From positions 168,368 to 232,367 of the forward strand of contig NZ_QGGG01000007.1 of the NCBI RefSeq assembly GCF_003148475.1: 64,000 nt of DNA, written 5' to 3'. The translations under genes and the position numbers were made by a program. Origin of the DNA: Pseudaminobacter salicylatoxidans. GTDB lineage: Bacteria > Pseudomonadota > Alphaproteobacteria > Rhizobiales > Rhizobiaceae. Below, one piece after another: positions 10,652 through 19,584 of the stretch. Every line of letters begins with the position of its first letter. Position 1 is the stretch's first letter. The notes under the pieces are model-generated. The model worked only from the letters and a program-made list of their open reading frames with translations, was not told the DNA's origin and did not search any database.

Positions 10652-11329
10652 TCAATCGTAGGGTGACACGCACTGGCGGCGCGGCCCGTAATTGGGCTGG
10701 AACGTGTTGTCATAGGGCCTGTAGGACCGGTAGCGGCTTTCGCACCACCTGACATGTGCGCTGGACATGCTCACGCGATAGCGAGGCGCATAATAGTACG
10801 GGGCATAGTAGTCGGGGCCGTAGTCATAATAGTCGTCATACAGGCCGCCATAGACCGGCAGCCCCAGTCCGAAGCCCAGTAAGCCGCCATCGAAGAAGAA
10901 GTCATCGCGGTCGCGGAAGTGGCGATGGTGATGGCCACGCCAGTCGCCGTTCCATCTCATGGCGTGTCGGCCACCGAAGCTCATGCCTCCGCCACTGGGG
11001 CGCACCATCATCATGCCGCCATGGCCGCTCCAGCCACCGCCATGCCAAGCGCCACCGCCGCCGCCATGCCAGCCACCACCGCCGTGCCAGCCACCGCCGC
11101 CGCCATGCGGTATCCAGGCGGCGTTCTGGAGCGAGGCCCCGGATTGTCCGGCCCGGCTCATCAGAACGGAGCTCTGCAGACCGCTCTGGTTGGCATTCAT
11201 GTTGACCGCCGGGGGAAAGATGAGGGAAGGCTGGTCGATCGGGCCAGCGGCCACCGGCATGCACATGCCGGCAAGCGCGCCAAAGGCGATGACGCCGGAG
11301 CGCGCCAGGTAAGAGAGATGCCGTTTCAT
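10652..11329 (-). CDS. BA14K-like secreted/outer-membrane protein with Gly/His-rich region
   Basis: A 225-residue exported protein. A signal peptide (about residues 1-28, cleaved near MPVAAG) is followed by a low-complexity stretch of GGGWHGGGG repeats (about 70-105), a short hydrophobic [10 protein letters not shown] segment, a Tyr/Asp-rich region, and a C-terminal BA14K-type motif, [19 protein letters not shown], ending [11 protein letters not shown]14K proteins of Brucella have been reported as immunoreactive and lectin-like. The His-rich repeats could bind metal (inference). Confidence 0.7.
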   Translation of the reverse strand: MKRHLSYLARSGVIAFGALAGMCMPVAAGPIDQPSLIFPPAVNMNANQSGLQSSVLMSRAGQSGASLQNAAWIPHGGGGGWHGGGGWHGGGGGAWHGGGWSGHGGMMMVRPSGGGMSFGGRHAMRWNGDWRGHHHRHFRDRDDFFFDGGLLGFGLGLPVYGGLYDDYYDYGPDYYAPYYYAPRYRVSMSSAHVRWCESRYRSYRPYDNTFQPNYGPRRQCVSPYD

Positions 11330-11560
11330 CGTTATCTCCGTGGAAAATCGCTCGAATGAGCCTTCCCGGCGGGTATTCAATGACCGGAGGGATCCGGCTG
11401 TTTCGAACCAACGGAAGTAACGGATGGCCACATGCCGGGGTTCCGCCGCACACGATTAAGTGACGCGGGGCGCGGTCTTGTGTTCGGGCGTGCTTGCAGG
11501 CAAAGCTGGGCGGACGGCTTCACGCCTTTTCGACCAGATCAACGGGTCCTGACTCGCTCC

Positions 11561-12673
11561 ATGTCGCTGCGCATCGCCACCTTCAATGTCGAAAACCTCA
11601 TGAACCGGTTCGACTTCTCCGGTTTTCGGAACCAGCTCAACCAGGACCGGACGCTCGCCCTGTTCGAGATCAAGGACGAGGCCGAATACAGGCGTCTCGA
11701 GCAGGCCCGCGCCATCGCTCATGCCGACGATGCGCGCCAACTCACCGCGCTGGCCGTCGCCGAGACGCGCGCCGACATCATCTGCATGCAGGAGGTGGAT
11801 AATATCGAGGCTCTGAGGGCCTTCGAATATGGCTATCTGTTCAAGATGATCGGGCAGGGCTACCGCCAGAAATACACGACCGCCGGCAATGATTCACGCG
11901 GGATCGACGTGGCCGTGATGATGCGCACCGAAACCGCCGACGGCGAGCCGATCGAATTCGTGCGCATGACCAGCCATGCGCATGTGACCTTCGAGGAATT
12001 CGGCCTGCATACGCCCGAATTGACCGCGCTCGGCATCGAGCCCTTCGAGCGCATCTTCCGCCGCGACTGCCTGGAAGTCGATGTGAAGATCGCGGGACGG
12101 CCGCTCACCATCTACTCGGTGCATCTGAAGTCCATGACCGGCAGCCGCAACGGCCTGAGCGGCCGGGAAGGCTCCATGCCGATCCGCTTTGCCGAGGCAA
12201 CGGCCGTGCGGCGCATCATCGAGGATCGCTTCGGCCGCGACCACGCAGGCGACAAGCGCTGGGTGATCTGCGGTGATTTCAACGATTATCGCCAGCGCAC
12301 CGTCATTTCCGGGGATGCCTTTTCAGGCTTTCATTTCGAGGTTGTGAACGAAACCGTGTCGAGCCTCGATGTGCTGCTGGCCGACGGCTTTGCGCAGAAT
12401 ATCGTCGAGCGGCGGCCTGAGCTGGACCGCTGGACGCTCTATCACACGCGCGGACCGGAGGAGCGACATCTGTGTCAGCTCGACTATATATTGCTGTCGC
12501 CGGCGCTTGCCCGCGCGAATGCCGATGTGGTGCCGGATATCGTGCGCGGCGGGCAGCCCTGGCGAACCGTCTTTCCGCCCGGACAGGAGGTGGAGCGCTA
12601 TCCGCGCGCCGGCTGGGACCGGCCGAAAGCCTCCGATCACTGCCCGGTCGCGGTAACACTCAGCATCAGGTGA
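11561..12673 (+). CDS. Endonuclease/exonuclease/phosphatase-family protein
   Basis: A 370-residue metal-dependent hydrolase of the EEP (DNase I-like) fold. Motifs in order: IATFNVENL (residues 5-13), MQEVDN (catalytic Glu), YSVHLKSM, CGDFNDYR, and the closing KASDHCPVAV with the catalytic Asp-His. The ATG at 11561 begins exactly at the conserved N-terminus; the open frame runs upstream to 11432 without homology. No signal peptide is seen. It stops 3 bases before the Nudix gene, so the two probably form one unit. Substrate unknown. Confidence 0.8.
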   Translation: MSLRIATFNVENLMNRFDFSGFRNQLNQDRTLALFEIKDEAEYRRLEQARAIAHADDARQLTALAVAETRADIICMQEVDNIEALRAFEYGYLFKMIGQGYRQKYTTAGNDSRGIDVAVMMRTETADGEPIEFVRMTSHAHVTFEEFGLHTPELTALGIEPFERIFRRDCLEVDVKIAGRPLTIYSVHLKSMTGSRNGLSGREGSMPIRFAEATAVRRIIEDRFGRDHAGDKRWVICGDFNDYRQRTVISGDAFSGFHFEVVNETVSSLDVLLADGFAQNIVERRPELDRWTLYHTRGPEERHLCQLDYILLSPALARANADVVPDIVRGGQPWRTVFPPGQEVERYPRAGWDRPKASDHCPVAVTLSIR

Positions 12674-12676
12674 GCC

Positions 12677-13393
12677 ATGAGTTTCGATATTCCGCGCAAT
12701 GTCATCCTGCCGGTCGATGCGGTGGATGTCCGGCTTGATCCGGGGCCGCATCCGTTCGAGAGCGAGAACGCCGGGGCGATCGAGCGCAACTGGCAGGCGG
12801 AGACAGCGGCCAATCCGGCGCTGTTCGACGGCACGGTGATGCTGCTTTCGCGGCTCGCCTACACGAACCGGCGGCTGGAAGGGCGCTGCCACGCCATCCG
12901 CTTCGCCACCTTCATGCTGTGGCGCAGGCACCAGCCGGTGCCGACGGCCGAACATGCCTTTGCGCATGCCATGCTTGTTTCGCGCGACAATGCGCTGGTG
13001 GCGATCCGCATGGGCGGCCACACCGTCAATGCCGGCAGCGTCTATTTCGCCGCAGGCTCGTTCGAGCCGGTGGATTTCGTCGACGGCGGGGCCGATGTCG
13101 ATCTCAACATGATGCGCGAGGTGGAGGAAGAAACCGGCCTCGATCTTCGCATGGCTCGGCGCGAGCCGCTGTATCACGCGCTTTCGACCGCGCGCGGCAC
13201 GGTGATCTTCCGCCGCTATTTCCTCGATGCCGACGCCGATGACATCGCGGCTGGTATCCGCGCCTTCGTGGCGGCCGATCCCGAGCCGGAAATCGTCGGG
13301 CCGGTGGTCATTCGCGGCAAGGATGACCTGCCCGAAGGCCTCAAGCCGCACATGCTGCCTTTGATCGACTGGCATTTTTCCAGGACGCAGTAG
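12677..13393 (+). CDS. Nudix-family hydrolase
   Basis: A 238-residue protein with a Nudix box, GADVDLNMMREVEEETGLDL (about residues 137-156), holding the REVEEETGL core that binds Mg and cuts nucleoside diphosphate linkages. The spacing upstream of the box departs from the strict consensus, as in several long alphaproteobacterial members. GGTGAG lies just ahead of the ATG. It is translationally linked to the EEP-family gene (3-base gap), which suggests a shared nucleotide or nucleic acid clean-up role. Confidence 0.75.
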   Translation: MSFDIPRNVILPVDAVDVRLDPGPHPFESENAGAIERNWQAETAANPALFDGTVMLLSRLAYTNRRLEGRCHAIRFATFMLWRRHQPVPTAEHAFAHAMLVSRDNALVAIRMGGHTVNAGSVYFAAGSFEPVDFVDGGADVDLNMMREVEEETGLDLRMARREPLYHALSTARGTVIFRRYFLDADADDIAAGIRAFVAADPEPEIVGPVVIRGKDDLPEGLKPHMLPLIDWHFSRTQ

Positions 13394-13431
13394 GCTTTCG
13401 TTACGACCCCTCCGGCACGAAGGACGGGGCG

Positions 13432-14640
13432 TTACTCATGCCGCAGGGCGTCGATAGGGCTCAGCCGTGCTCCGCGAAGCGCGGGGAAGAAGCCGAACAC
13501 CATGCCGATCAGCGCCGAGAAGCCGACCGCGAGCAGGATGACCGGGATGCTCGGCGCGAAGGGGATGGACATCATTACCGCAGCGAGGCCGGCCAGCGAC
13601 AGGCCGAGCGCGATGCCGATCAGCCCGCCCAGCAGCGACAGCACGGTCGCCTCCACCAGGAACTGGATGAGGATGTGCTTCTCATGCGCGCCGATGGCGA
13701 GGCGGATGCCGATCTCGCGGGTACGCTCGGTGACCGATACCAGCATGATGTTCATGATGCCGATGCCGCCGACCAGCAGGCTGACGGCCGCGAGCGCCCC
13801 CAGCATACCGGTCATGGTGGTGGTGGCGCTCGCCATGGCGTCGGCGATCTGGGTCATGTCGCGCACCTCGAAATTGTCGTCGGCGTCCGGGGCGATGCGT
13901 CGCGCGTCGCGCATGATCGTTTCGATGCTGTCCTGCACATCCGACGTGGCGTAGCCGTCCTGTGCCGCGACATAGATGGCGTCGATGTTGCGGTTGCCGG
14001 CGATGCGCCGCTGGAAGGCGGCAAGCGGCATCATGACCACATTGTCCTGATCCTGGCCGAAGCCGGAGGTGCCCTTGCTTTCGAGCACGCCGATGACCTT
14101 GCAACTCGTGCGGTTGACACGGATCGACATGCCGTCGGGATCGCCCGCACCGAAGAACTGCCGACGCACGGTCTCGCCCAGAATGCACACGCCGGTGCCG
14201 CCGCGCACTTCCGATTCGGTGAAGCTGCGGCCGGAAGCGATGTTCCAGTCGCGCGCGGTGAAGAAGTCGTTGTCGGTGCCGGTGATGCTCGCCGCGATGT
14301 TGTCGGCGCCATAGACGACGCGAACCGTGCGTTGCGAGGCGGCAGACACCGCCTTGGCGTTGGTCAGCCCCTTGCGCAGCCCGACAAGGTCCTTTTCCTC
14401 CAGTTGGCGTGGCGTGAAGGAGGCCAGGCCACCCCGCTCGGGCCTTGCCGCGCGCACCACCAGAAGATTGCTGCCCAGCTTGGAAATATCGTTCTTCACC
14501 TTCTGCGTGGTGCCCGAACCGATGGTGATCATGGCGATCACCGCCGCCACGCCGATGACGATGCCCAGCAGCGTCAGGAAGGAACGCAGCACATTGCGAC
14601 GGATGGAGCGCAGCGCAAGCTTTACGGTTTCCCAGATCAT
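13432..14640 (-). CDS. MacB-like ABC transporter permease
   Basis: A 402-residue permease of the MacB/FtsX type. The first membrane helix (FLTLLGIVIGVAAVIAMITIG, about 20-40) is followed by a periplasmic MacB_PCD domain (about 45-270) and three C-terminal helices beginning ALAAVSLLVGGIGIMNIMLVSVTERTREIGIR. The ATPase is a separate gene, whose stop overlaps this start. With the adaptor upstream, this forms a MacAB-like tripartite exporter for peptides, lipids or antibiotics. Confidence 0.9.
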   Translation of the reverse strand: MIWETVKLALRSIRRNVLRSFLTLLGIVIGVAAVIAMITIGSGTTQKVKNDISKLGSNLLVVRAARPERGGLASFTPRQLEEKDLVGLRKGLTNAKAVSAASQRTVRVVYGADNIAASITGTDNDFFTARDWNIASGRSFTESEVRGGTGVCILGETVRRQFFGAGDPDGMSIRVNRTSCKVIGVLESKGTSGFGQDQDNVVMMPLAAFQRRIAGNRNIDAIYVAAQDGYATSDVQDSIETIMRDARRIAPDADDNFEVRDMTQIADAMASATTTMTGMLGALAAVSLLVGGIGIMNIMLVSVTERTREIGIRLAIGAHEKHILIQFLVEATVLSLLGGLIGIALGLSLAGLAAVMMSIPFAPSIPVILLAVGFSALIGMVFGFFPALRGARLSPIDALRHE

Positions 14641-15344
14641 CAGGCGGCCTCCCGGTTCATCTCGTCCGAGGCGATGTGCCCATCGAGGAAGCCGATGGTG
14701 CGTTTGGCATAGGCGGCGATGTCGGGCTCGTGCGTGACCATGACGATGGTGAGCCCCAGATCATTGTTCAGCCGCGTCATCAGCTCCATGATCTCGTGGC
14801 TGCGGGCGGTGTCGAGATTGCCGGTGGGCTCGTCGGCCACCAGAAGCATCGGCGTGGTGACGATGGCGCGCGCGATCGCCACGCGCTGCTGCTGGCCGCC
14901 CGATAGCTCCGCTGGCGTGTGGTTCTGGCGGCCGGCAAGCCCGACCTGCTCCAGCGCCTCGATGGCGAGCCTGCGGCGCTCGCCATGCGGCACGCCGCGA
15001 TAGATCAGCGGCAGCTCGACATTTTCCACCGCGGTCGTGCGCGGCAGCAGATTGTAGCCCTGGAAGACGAAGCCGATATAGAGGTTGCGCAGAACGGCCC
15101 GGCGGTTACGGTCCAGCCGCCCGGCATCGACGCCCATGAAGCCGTATCGGCCGGCGGTCGGCGTATCGAGGCAGCCGATGATGTTCATGGCCGTCGACTT
15201 GCCCGAACCGGAAGGCCCCATGATCGCGACGAATTCGCCGCGCTGGATGGTCAGGTCCACGCCGGCCAGCGCATCTACTCGCGCCTCGCCCTCGCCATAG
15301 CTCTTGCGCACCTTCCCGAAGGTGATCAGCGGCTTTTCCGTCAT
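14640..15344 (-). CDS. MacB-like ABC transporter ATP-binding protein
   Basis: A 234-residue ATPase of the LolD/MacB/FtsE group. Walker A is GPSGSGKST (about residues 43-51), the Q-loop follows in GFVFQGYNLL, the ABC signature is [15 protein letters not shown], Walker B is [12 protein letters not shown], and the H-loop is VMVTHEPD. It sits between the adaptor gene (4-base gap) and the permease (1-base overlap), which sets the subunit order adaptor-ATPase-permease. Confidence 0.93.
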   Translation of the reverse strand: MTEKPLITFGKVRKSYGEGEARVDALAGVDLTIQRGEFVAIMGPSGSGKSTAMNIIGCLDTPTAGRYGFMGVDAGRLDRNRRAVLRNLYIGFVFQGYNLLPRTTAVENVELPLIYRGVPHGERRRLAIEALEQVGLAGRQNHTPAELSGGQQQRVAIARAIVTTPMLLVADEPTGNLDTARSHEIMELMTRLNNDLGLTIVMVTHEPDIAAYAKRTIGFLDGHIASDEMNREAA

Positions 15345-15348
15345 GGCC

Positions 15349-16629
15349 TCAGTTCCGCGTCTGCGAGCCGGTGATGACGAGGTCGCCCATCTGGATGCCG
15401 GACAGGATTTCGGTGTCCTCGCCGTTGGTGGAGCCGGTCCTGACCCGCACCGGGCTGGGTTCGCCGTCCTTCAGCACATAGAGAGTGCGCGTGCCGTCCG
15501 CTGCGGCCTGGCGTTGACGCCCGCCGGGGCGGCCCATCCGCGGCATGAACATGTTCTGCAGGCTCCAGCCACGGCGCTCCTGAGTGGCGGGTGGGCGGTA
15601 GCGGAGGGCCGCGCTCGGCACGGTGATGACGTCGTTTGCTTCGCGGGTGACGACCGCGACGGTCGCCGTCATGCCCGGACGCAGCAGAAGCTCCTTGTTG
15701 TCGACATCGAAGCGCGCGTCATAGGTGACCACGCCCTCGGTGGTGACGGAGGCGTATGCGATGTCGCGGATTTCGGCATCGAAGCGCTTGTCGGGGAAGG
15801 CATCGACGGTGAAGCGCGCCCTCTGGCCGGGGGTGACGGAGCCGATATCGGCCTCGTCGATCGCCGCCTTCAGTTCCATCTGCCTGAGATCGGCGGCAAT
15901 GACAAACAGAACAGGGGCCTGCAGCGAGGAGGCGACCGTCTGGCCCGGATCGACCGAGCGGGTCAAAACGATGCCGTCGATCGGCGCATAGATGGTGCTT
16001 TTTTCGAGATCGGCCTGCTGCAGCTTCAGATCGGCAATCGCGATGGCCAGATTCGCATCCGCGCTGGCGACGGCACTGTCGGCGCGGTCGCGCGCGGCCT
16101 GCGCGCTTTCCAGCGCCTGCTCAGCCACCATGCCGCGCTGGGCAAGCTGCCTGGACCGGGCCAGGGCCTGTTCGCTTTCCTTCAGCGTGGTGCGGGCATC
16201 GGTCACCTTGGCCTCGGCCGCCTTGACGGACGCTTCGGCGCGCTCGATCTGCGCCACGAGGCGGGTCGTGTCGAGCTCGGCCAGCACGTCGCCCTTGCGC
16301 ACCTGCTGGTTCTCCCGCACGGCGACGGCGCGCACGACGCCCGAAAGCTCACTGGAAATATCCACCTGCGTCAGCGGTTGCAGCGTGCCTGTCGCCGATA
16401 CCTCAACGGTCAGGTTGCCGGTTTCGGCCGGGACGGTGGTGTAGGTGATCTTCGCGGACGAAGGCGAAGCCCAGAAATAGGCGCCGATGCCGCCGGCCAC
16501 CGCCAGCGCGCAAAGCGCATAGAGCCAGCGGCGGTCACGCCTGCGCGTGCCTGTCTTGCCGTTCAGTCCGAGTGCGGCCTCGATGCCGTCCGGAGTTTCC
16601 GTCATTGGCCGATTGACAACCTGGTCCAT
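15349..16629 (-). CDS. MacA-like periplasmic adaptor (HlyD/RND membrane-fusion protein)
   Basis: A 426-residue membrane-fusion protein, first gene of the exporter operon. One N-terminal membrane anchor (about residues 35-54) is followed by the lipoyl half-motif VSATGTLQPLTQVDISSELSG, a long alpha-helical hairpin (about 110-200, rich in Ala/Glu/Arg), the second lipoyl half (YAPIDGIVLTRSVDPGQTV), and a beta-barrel. It would link the inner-membrane transporter to an outer-membrane channel encoded elsewhere. GGGGG precedes the ATG. Confidence 0.9.
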   Translation of the reverse strand: MDQVVNRPMTETPDGIEAALGLNGKTGTRRRDRRWLYALCALAVAGGIGAYFWASPSSAKITYTTVPAETGNLTVEVSATGTLQPLTQVDISSELSGVVRAVAVRENQQVRKGDVLAELDTTRLVAQIERAEASVKAAEAKVTDARTTLKESEQALARSRQLAQRGMVAEQALESAQAARDRADSAVASADANLAIAIADLKLQQADLEKSTIYAPIDGIVLTRSVDPGQTVASSLQAPVLFVIAADLRQMELKAAIDEADIGSVTPGQRARFTVDAFPDKRFDAEIRDIAYASVTTEGVVTYDARFDVDNKELLLRPGMTATVAVVTREANDVITVPSAALRYRPPATQERRGWSLQNMFMPRMGRPGGRQRQAAADGTRTLYVLKDGEPSPVRVRTGSTNGEDTEILSGIQMGDLVITGSQTRN

Positions 16630-16739
16630 GGCGGCCCCCTATATTCAAATGTCCCAACAGTGCGACAACTCGTGGCTGCGGGTCGCGATTACAAGTTAAA
16701 TTTCGCTCATGTTGGGATGCAGGCAAGGGAACAACGGCC

Positions 16740-17651
16740 ATGAAGGGCAGGAGATATCTGGTCTATGACGTGTTCACGCAGGAGCGATTGGCCGGAAATC
16801 CGCTCGCTGTCGTGCTCGATGCGGAGGGGCTGAACGAGGTCGCGATGCAAAAAATCGCACGCGAGTTCAACTATTCCGAGACGACGTTCGTCTCCCCGCC
16901 GGCCGCGCCCAGGCACAAGGCGCGCGTGCGCATCTTCACGCCCGCCTTCGAACTGCCCTTTGCGGGCCACCCCACCGTGGGCACGGCGATCGCGCTGGCG
17001 GAACTGGCCGCACATGACGGCACCGACCAGCTCATCGTGCTGGAAGAGAATATCGGCCTCCTGCGTTGCGCGGTCTCGCGCGCGGATGGCGGCAGCTTCG
17101 CCGAGTTCGACCTGCCGGAAATGCCCCGCGCGCTCGACCTCGGCATCGAGCCGGAAGTGGTGGGGGCAGCGCTCGGGCTCGGGCCGCATGAGATCGGCTT
17201 CGAGAATCATCGCGTCGGCCTGTGGACGGCGGGCGTGCCCTACATCACCGTGCCGGTTTCGGGCATGGACGTCATCGGCCGGGTCCGGCTCGATAACGAG
17301 GCCTGGATGGACCTGTCGCCGAAGCGCGGCGACGGCAAGGCGGCCAGCGCCTATGTCTATACGCGCGATACCGTGCGCCACGACAGTTCGTTTCATGCGC
17401 GCATGTTCGTTCCGGGCTGGCCTTCCTATGAGGACCCGGCGACCGGCTCTGCTGCTGCGGCCTTCTCGGGCGCCATCGCGCGATTCGACAAGCTGGACGA
17501 GGGACCGAACCGATTCTGGATCGAACAGGGCATGGAAATGGGCCGTCCTTCGCGAATCCGACTCGAAATCGATGCCGAGGGTGGAAAAATGATTGCCGCG
17601 CGCATCGGCGGACATGCCGTGAAAGTGGCGGAAGGCCTGCTTTTTGCGTGA
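16740..17651 (+). CDS. PhzF-family isomerase/epimerase
   Basis: A 303-residue PhzF-fold protein with two similar halves. Hallmarks are EFNYSETTFV with the presumed catalytic Glu (about residue 45), LPFAGHPTVGTA, and the second-half motif YEDPATGSAAAAF. Family members isomerise small acids, for example in phenazine or amino acid metabolism. No phenazine genes are nearby, so the specific reaction is unknown. Confidence 0.85.
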   Translation: MKGRRYLVYDVFTQERLAGNPLAVVLDAEGLNEVAMQKIAREFNYSETTFVSPPAAPRHKARVRIFTPAFELPFAGHPTVGTAIALAELAAHDGTDQLIVLEENIGLLRCAVSRADGGSFAEFDLPEMPRALDLGIEPEVVGAALGLGPHEIGFENHRVGLWTAGVPYITVPVSGMDVIGRVRLDNEAWMDLSPKRGDGKAASAYVYTRDTVRHDSSFHARMFVPGWPSYEDPATGSAAAAFSGAIARFDKLDEGPNRFWIEQGMEMGRPSRIRLEIDAEGGKMIAARIGGHAVKVAEGLLFA

Positions 17652-17759
17652 TCGGGCGGAGAGTGATCTGAAACTTTCGCGACAAATGTAAAATTGAGGG
17701 TGGACAGGCCGGAAAGCTATGGCTATATCGCGCCCATCACCGGCGCGCCGGTGGCGAGT

Positions 17760-17835
<76 letters not shown>

Positions 17836-18079
17836 TTTTCTTCCCGCAATAAGCAATCCGATCTACGCCTTGGGCGCGAATGTTCGCGCTTTTCCTCAAG
17901 AGAGGGCGATCGCTGAACTGCCATGCCTGGCGCTGGCTTTGCCCCGCCAGACCATGATGCCGAAAGGTGTGAAGCGGTTTTCGGACGACATCATGGCCTG
18001 CCGATTGATCTTGTCGCATGTGTGCGGCGCCAGGTGATTCCACTTGGCTGCAACATACTCTAGCGGAGCAAAGCGCCGT

Positions 18080-18454
18080 TCACCCGCAGGGGGTTACGAT
18101 GGCGCGTTTGCCGGCACGCGACAGGAAGGTGATGTGCAGCGATTTGTCCACAGGCGAGATGGTCACGGCCTCCTCGGACGTTTGTCCTTCGCCCTCGCAG
18201 GCAAGCGACGCCGTGAATGTGCCCTGAAAATTGTTCAGCCGGGTGATGGCGCATTTGTTCTCGCGGCTGTCGAACCGGTCCTGTGAGATCGAGAAACGCC
18301 CGCCAGCAGGGCTGCACCATGTGCCGGTGATCGGCGTGGCATCCACGGGCGGGGGCGGGGGCGGCGTAGCGGCAACCTTTTGCGATCCGGTTTCCGAACA
18401 GGCCGCCAGCAGCGGAAATACCAGTGCGAGAGCGGCGAGCTTCGGTTTGTGCAT
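18080..18454 (-). CDS. Putative lipoprotein, Inh/Omp19-like
   Basis: A 124-residue protein. The signal peptide ends in a lipobox (LLAACSE, Cys at about residue 19), then comes a Pro-rich linker of six prolines and a small domain, GTWCSPAGGRFSISQD through CAITRL to HITFLSRAGKR. The layout resembles the protease-inhibitor-like Omp19/Inh lipoproteins of Brucella and relatives, but the match is by eye and modest. The start is at MHKPKLAAL; the longer frame to 18565 would bury the signal peptide. Confidence 0.6.
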   Translation of the reverse strand: MHKPKLAALALVFPLLAACSETGSQKVAATPPPPPPVDATPITGTWCSPAGGRFSISQDRFDSRENKCAITRLNNFQGTFTASLACEGEGQTSEEAVTISPVDKSLHITFLSRAGKRAIVTPCG

Positions 18455-18574
18455 GATACTGTCCCTCCTTGTTTTCGACATGATTCGCGAGACTGCGACC
18501 TGCCTGCCAGCAGGGAAAGGCGAAACCGGGGCACGAGAACGCCGCAATTCCTGCGAATCACCCATGGGACGCTT

Positions 18575-19450
18575 TCAGGCCGGTGCGGTCGGGCGCAACT
18601 GCCGGCTGCCGAGGTTGAAGAGATTGCCGCAGAGGATGAGCGCGGTGCCCGCTGCCGTGTAGATGTCTATGACTTCGGCATAGACGAGGAAGCCGAGCAA
18701 TGCGGTGAGCGGCACGCGCAGGAAGTCCATCGGCATCACCACCGTCGCATCGGCGTGGGAGAGGGCGCGCGCCATGCAATAATGCGAATAGGAGCCGGCG
18801 AAGGCGATCACCACCACCCAGGGCCAGACCTGGGCCGAGGGCCAGCGCCAATCGTACAGGGCCGGGACGATGCCGATGACTGACTGGATGACGAGCATCC
18901 AGAAGATGATCCGCACCGCGCTTTCGGTGCGGGTGAGCGATTTCACCAGAACCACCGATATGCCGAAGGTAAGGGCCGCGCCCAGCACCACGAACTGCCC
19001 CGGCTCTATGCCGGCGGTGCTCGGGCGCACGATGACCGTGACACCGGCAAGGCCGAGGACGATGGCCGCCGTCTTCCAGCCGTTCATGCGCTCGCCGAGA
19101 AAGATCATGGCCAGCAGGGCCGTCCAGATCGGCGTGGTGAACTCGATGGCGATGACCTGCGCGAGCGGGATCAGCGTGATGGCGTAGAGCCAGGCGAATT
19201 GCCCGGCATAGTGGGCCACGTTGCGCGCAAGATGCTGCACGGGCCGCCTGGTTTTCATCGCGGCAAGCCCGCCGGCACGCCAGACCAGCGGCGCCAGCAG
19301 CGCCAACCCGATGAGCGAGCGCATTTCCATGACCTGGAAGAGCCCCAGTTCGCGCGTCGTCTCGCGTCCCGAAACCGTCATGAGCAGCGTGCAGGTGAGC
19401 GAGCAGCCCATCCAGAAAGCGGCTTTTGCGATCGATTGGTTGGCGGTCAT
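18575..19450 (-). CDS. DMT-superfamily (EamA) transporter
   Basis: A 291-residue integral membrane protein with about ten helices in two EamA repeats. Typical landmarks are FAWLYAITLIPLAQVIAIEFTTPIWTALLA closing the first repeat with FLGERM, and ALSHADATVVMPMDFLRVPLTALLGFLVYAE in the second. These exporters move small metabolites or amino acids; the substrate cannot be read. It is divergent from the HI0933-type flavoprotein gene. Confidence 0.88.
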   Translation of the reverse strand: MTANQSIAKAAFWMGCSLTCTLLMTVSGRETTRELGLFQVMEMRSLIGLALLAPLVWRAGGLAAMKTRRPVQHLARNVAHYAGQFAWLYAITLIPLAQVIAIEFTTPIWTALLAMIFLGERMNGWKTAAIVLGLAGVTVIVRPSTAGIEPGQFVVLGAALTFGISVVLVKSLTRTESAVRIIFWMLVIQSVIGIVPALYDWRWPSAQVWPWVVVIAFAGSYSHYCMARALSHADATVVMPMDFLRVPLTALLGFLVYAEVIDIYTAAGTALILCGNLFNLGSRQLRPTAPA

Positions 19451-19584
19451 GGCGCTGATATGCGGCCGTCTCCGGTTTGCGGCAATCGTGCTCCTGGATC
19501 ATTCGCATGGGCCAGCGGCAAGGCGTCACTCCCTTTCATCGCCATGTTGGTATAGGAGACCGGCACGGTAAAGGAGCGTGGCGT

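Noticed and set aside
13394..13431. Imperfect GC-rich hairpin between the Nudix gene and the permease gene as a terminator
   Set aside because: The stem has a bulge and there is no T-run on either strand; too weak to list as a feature.
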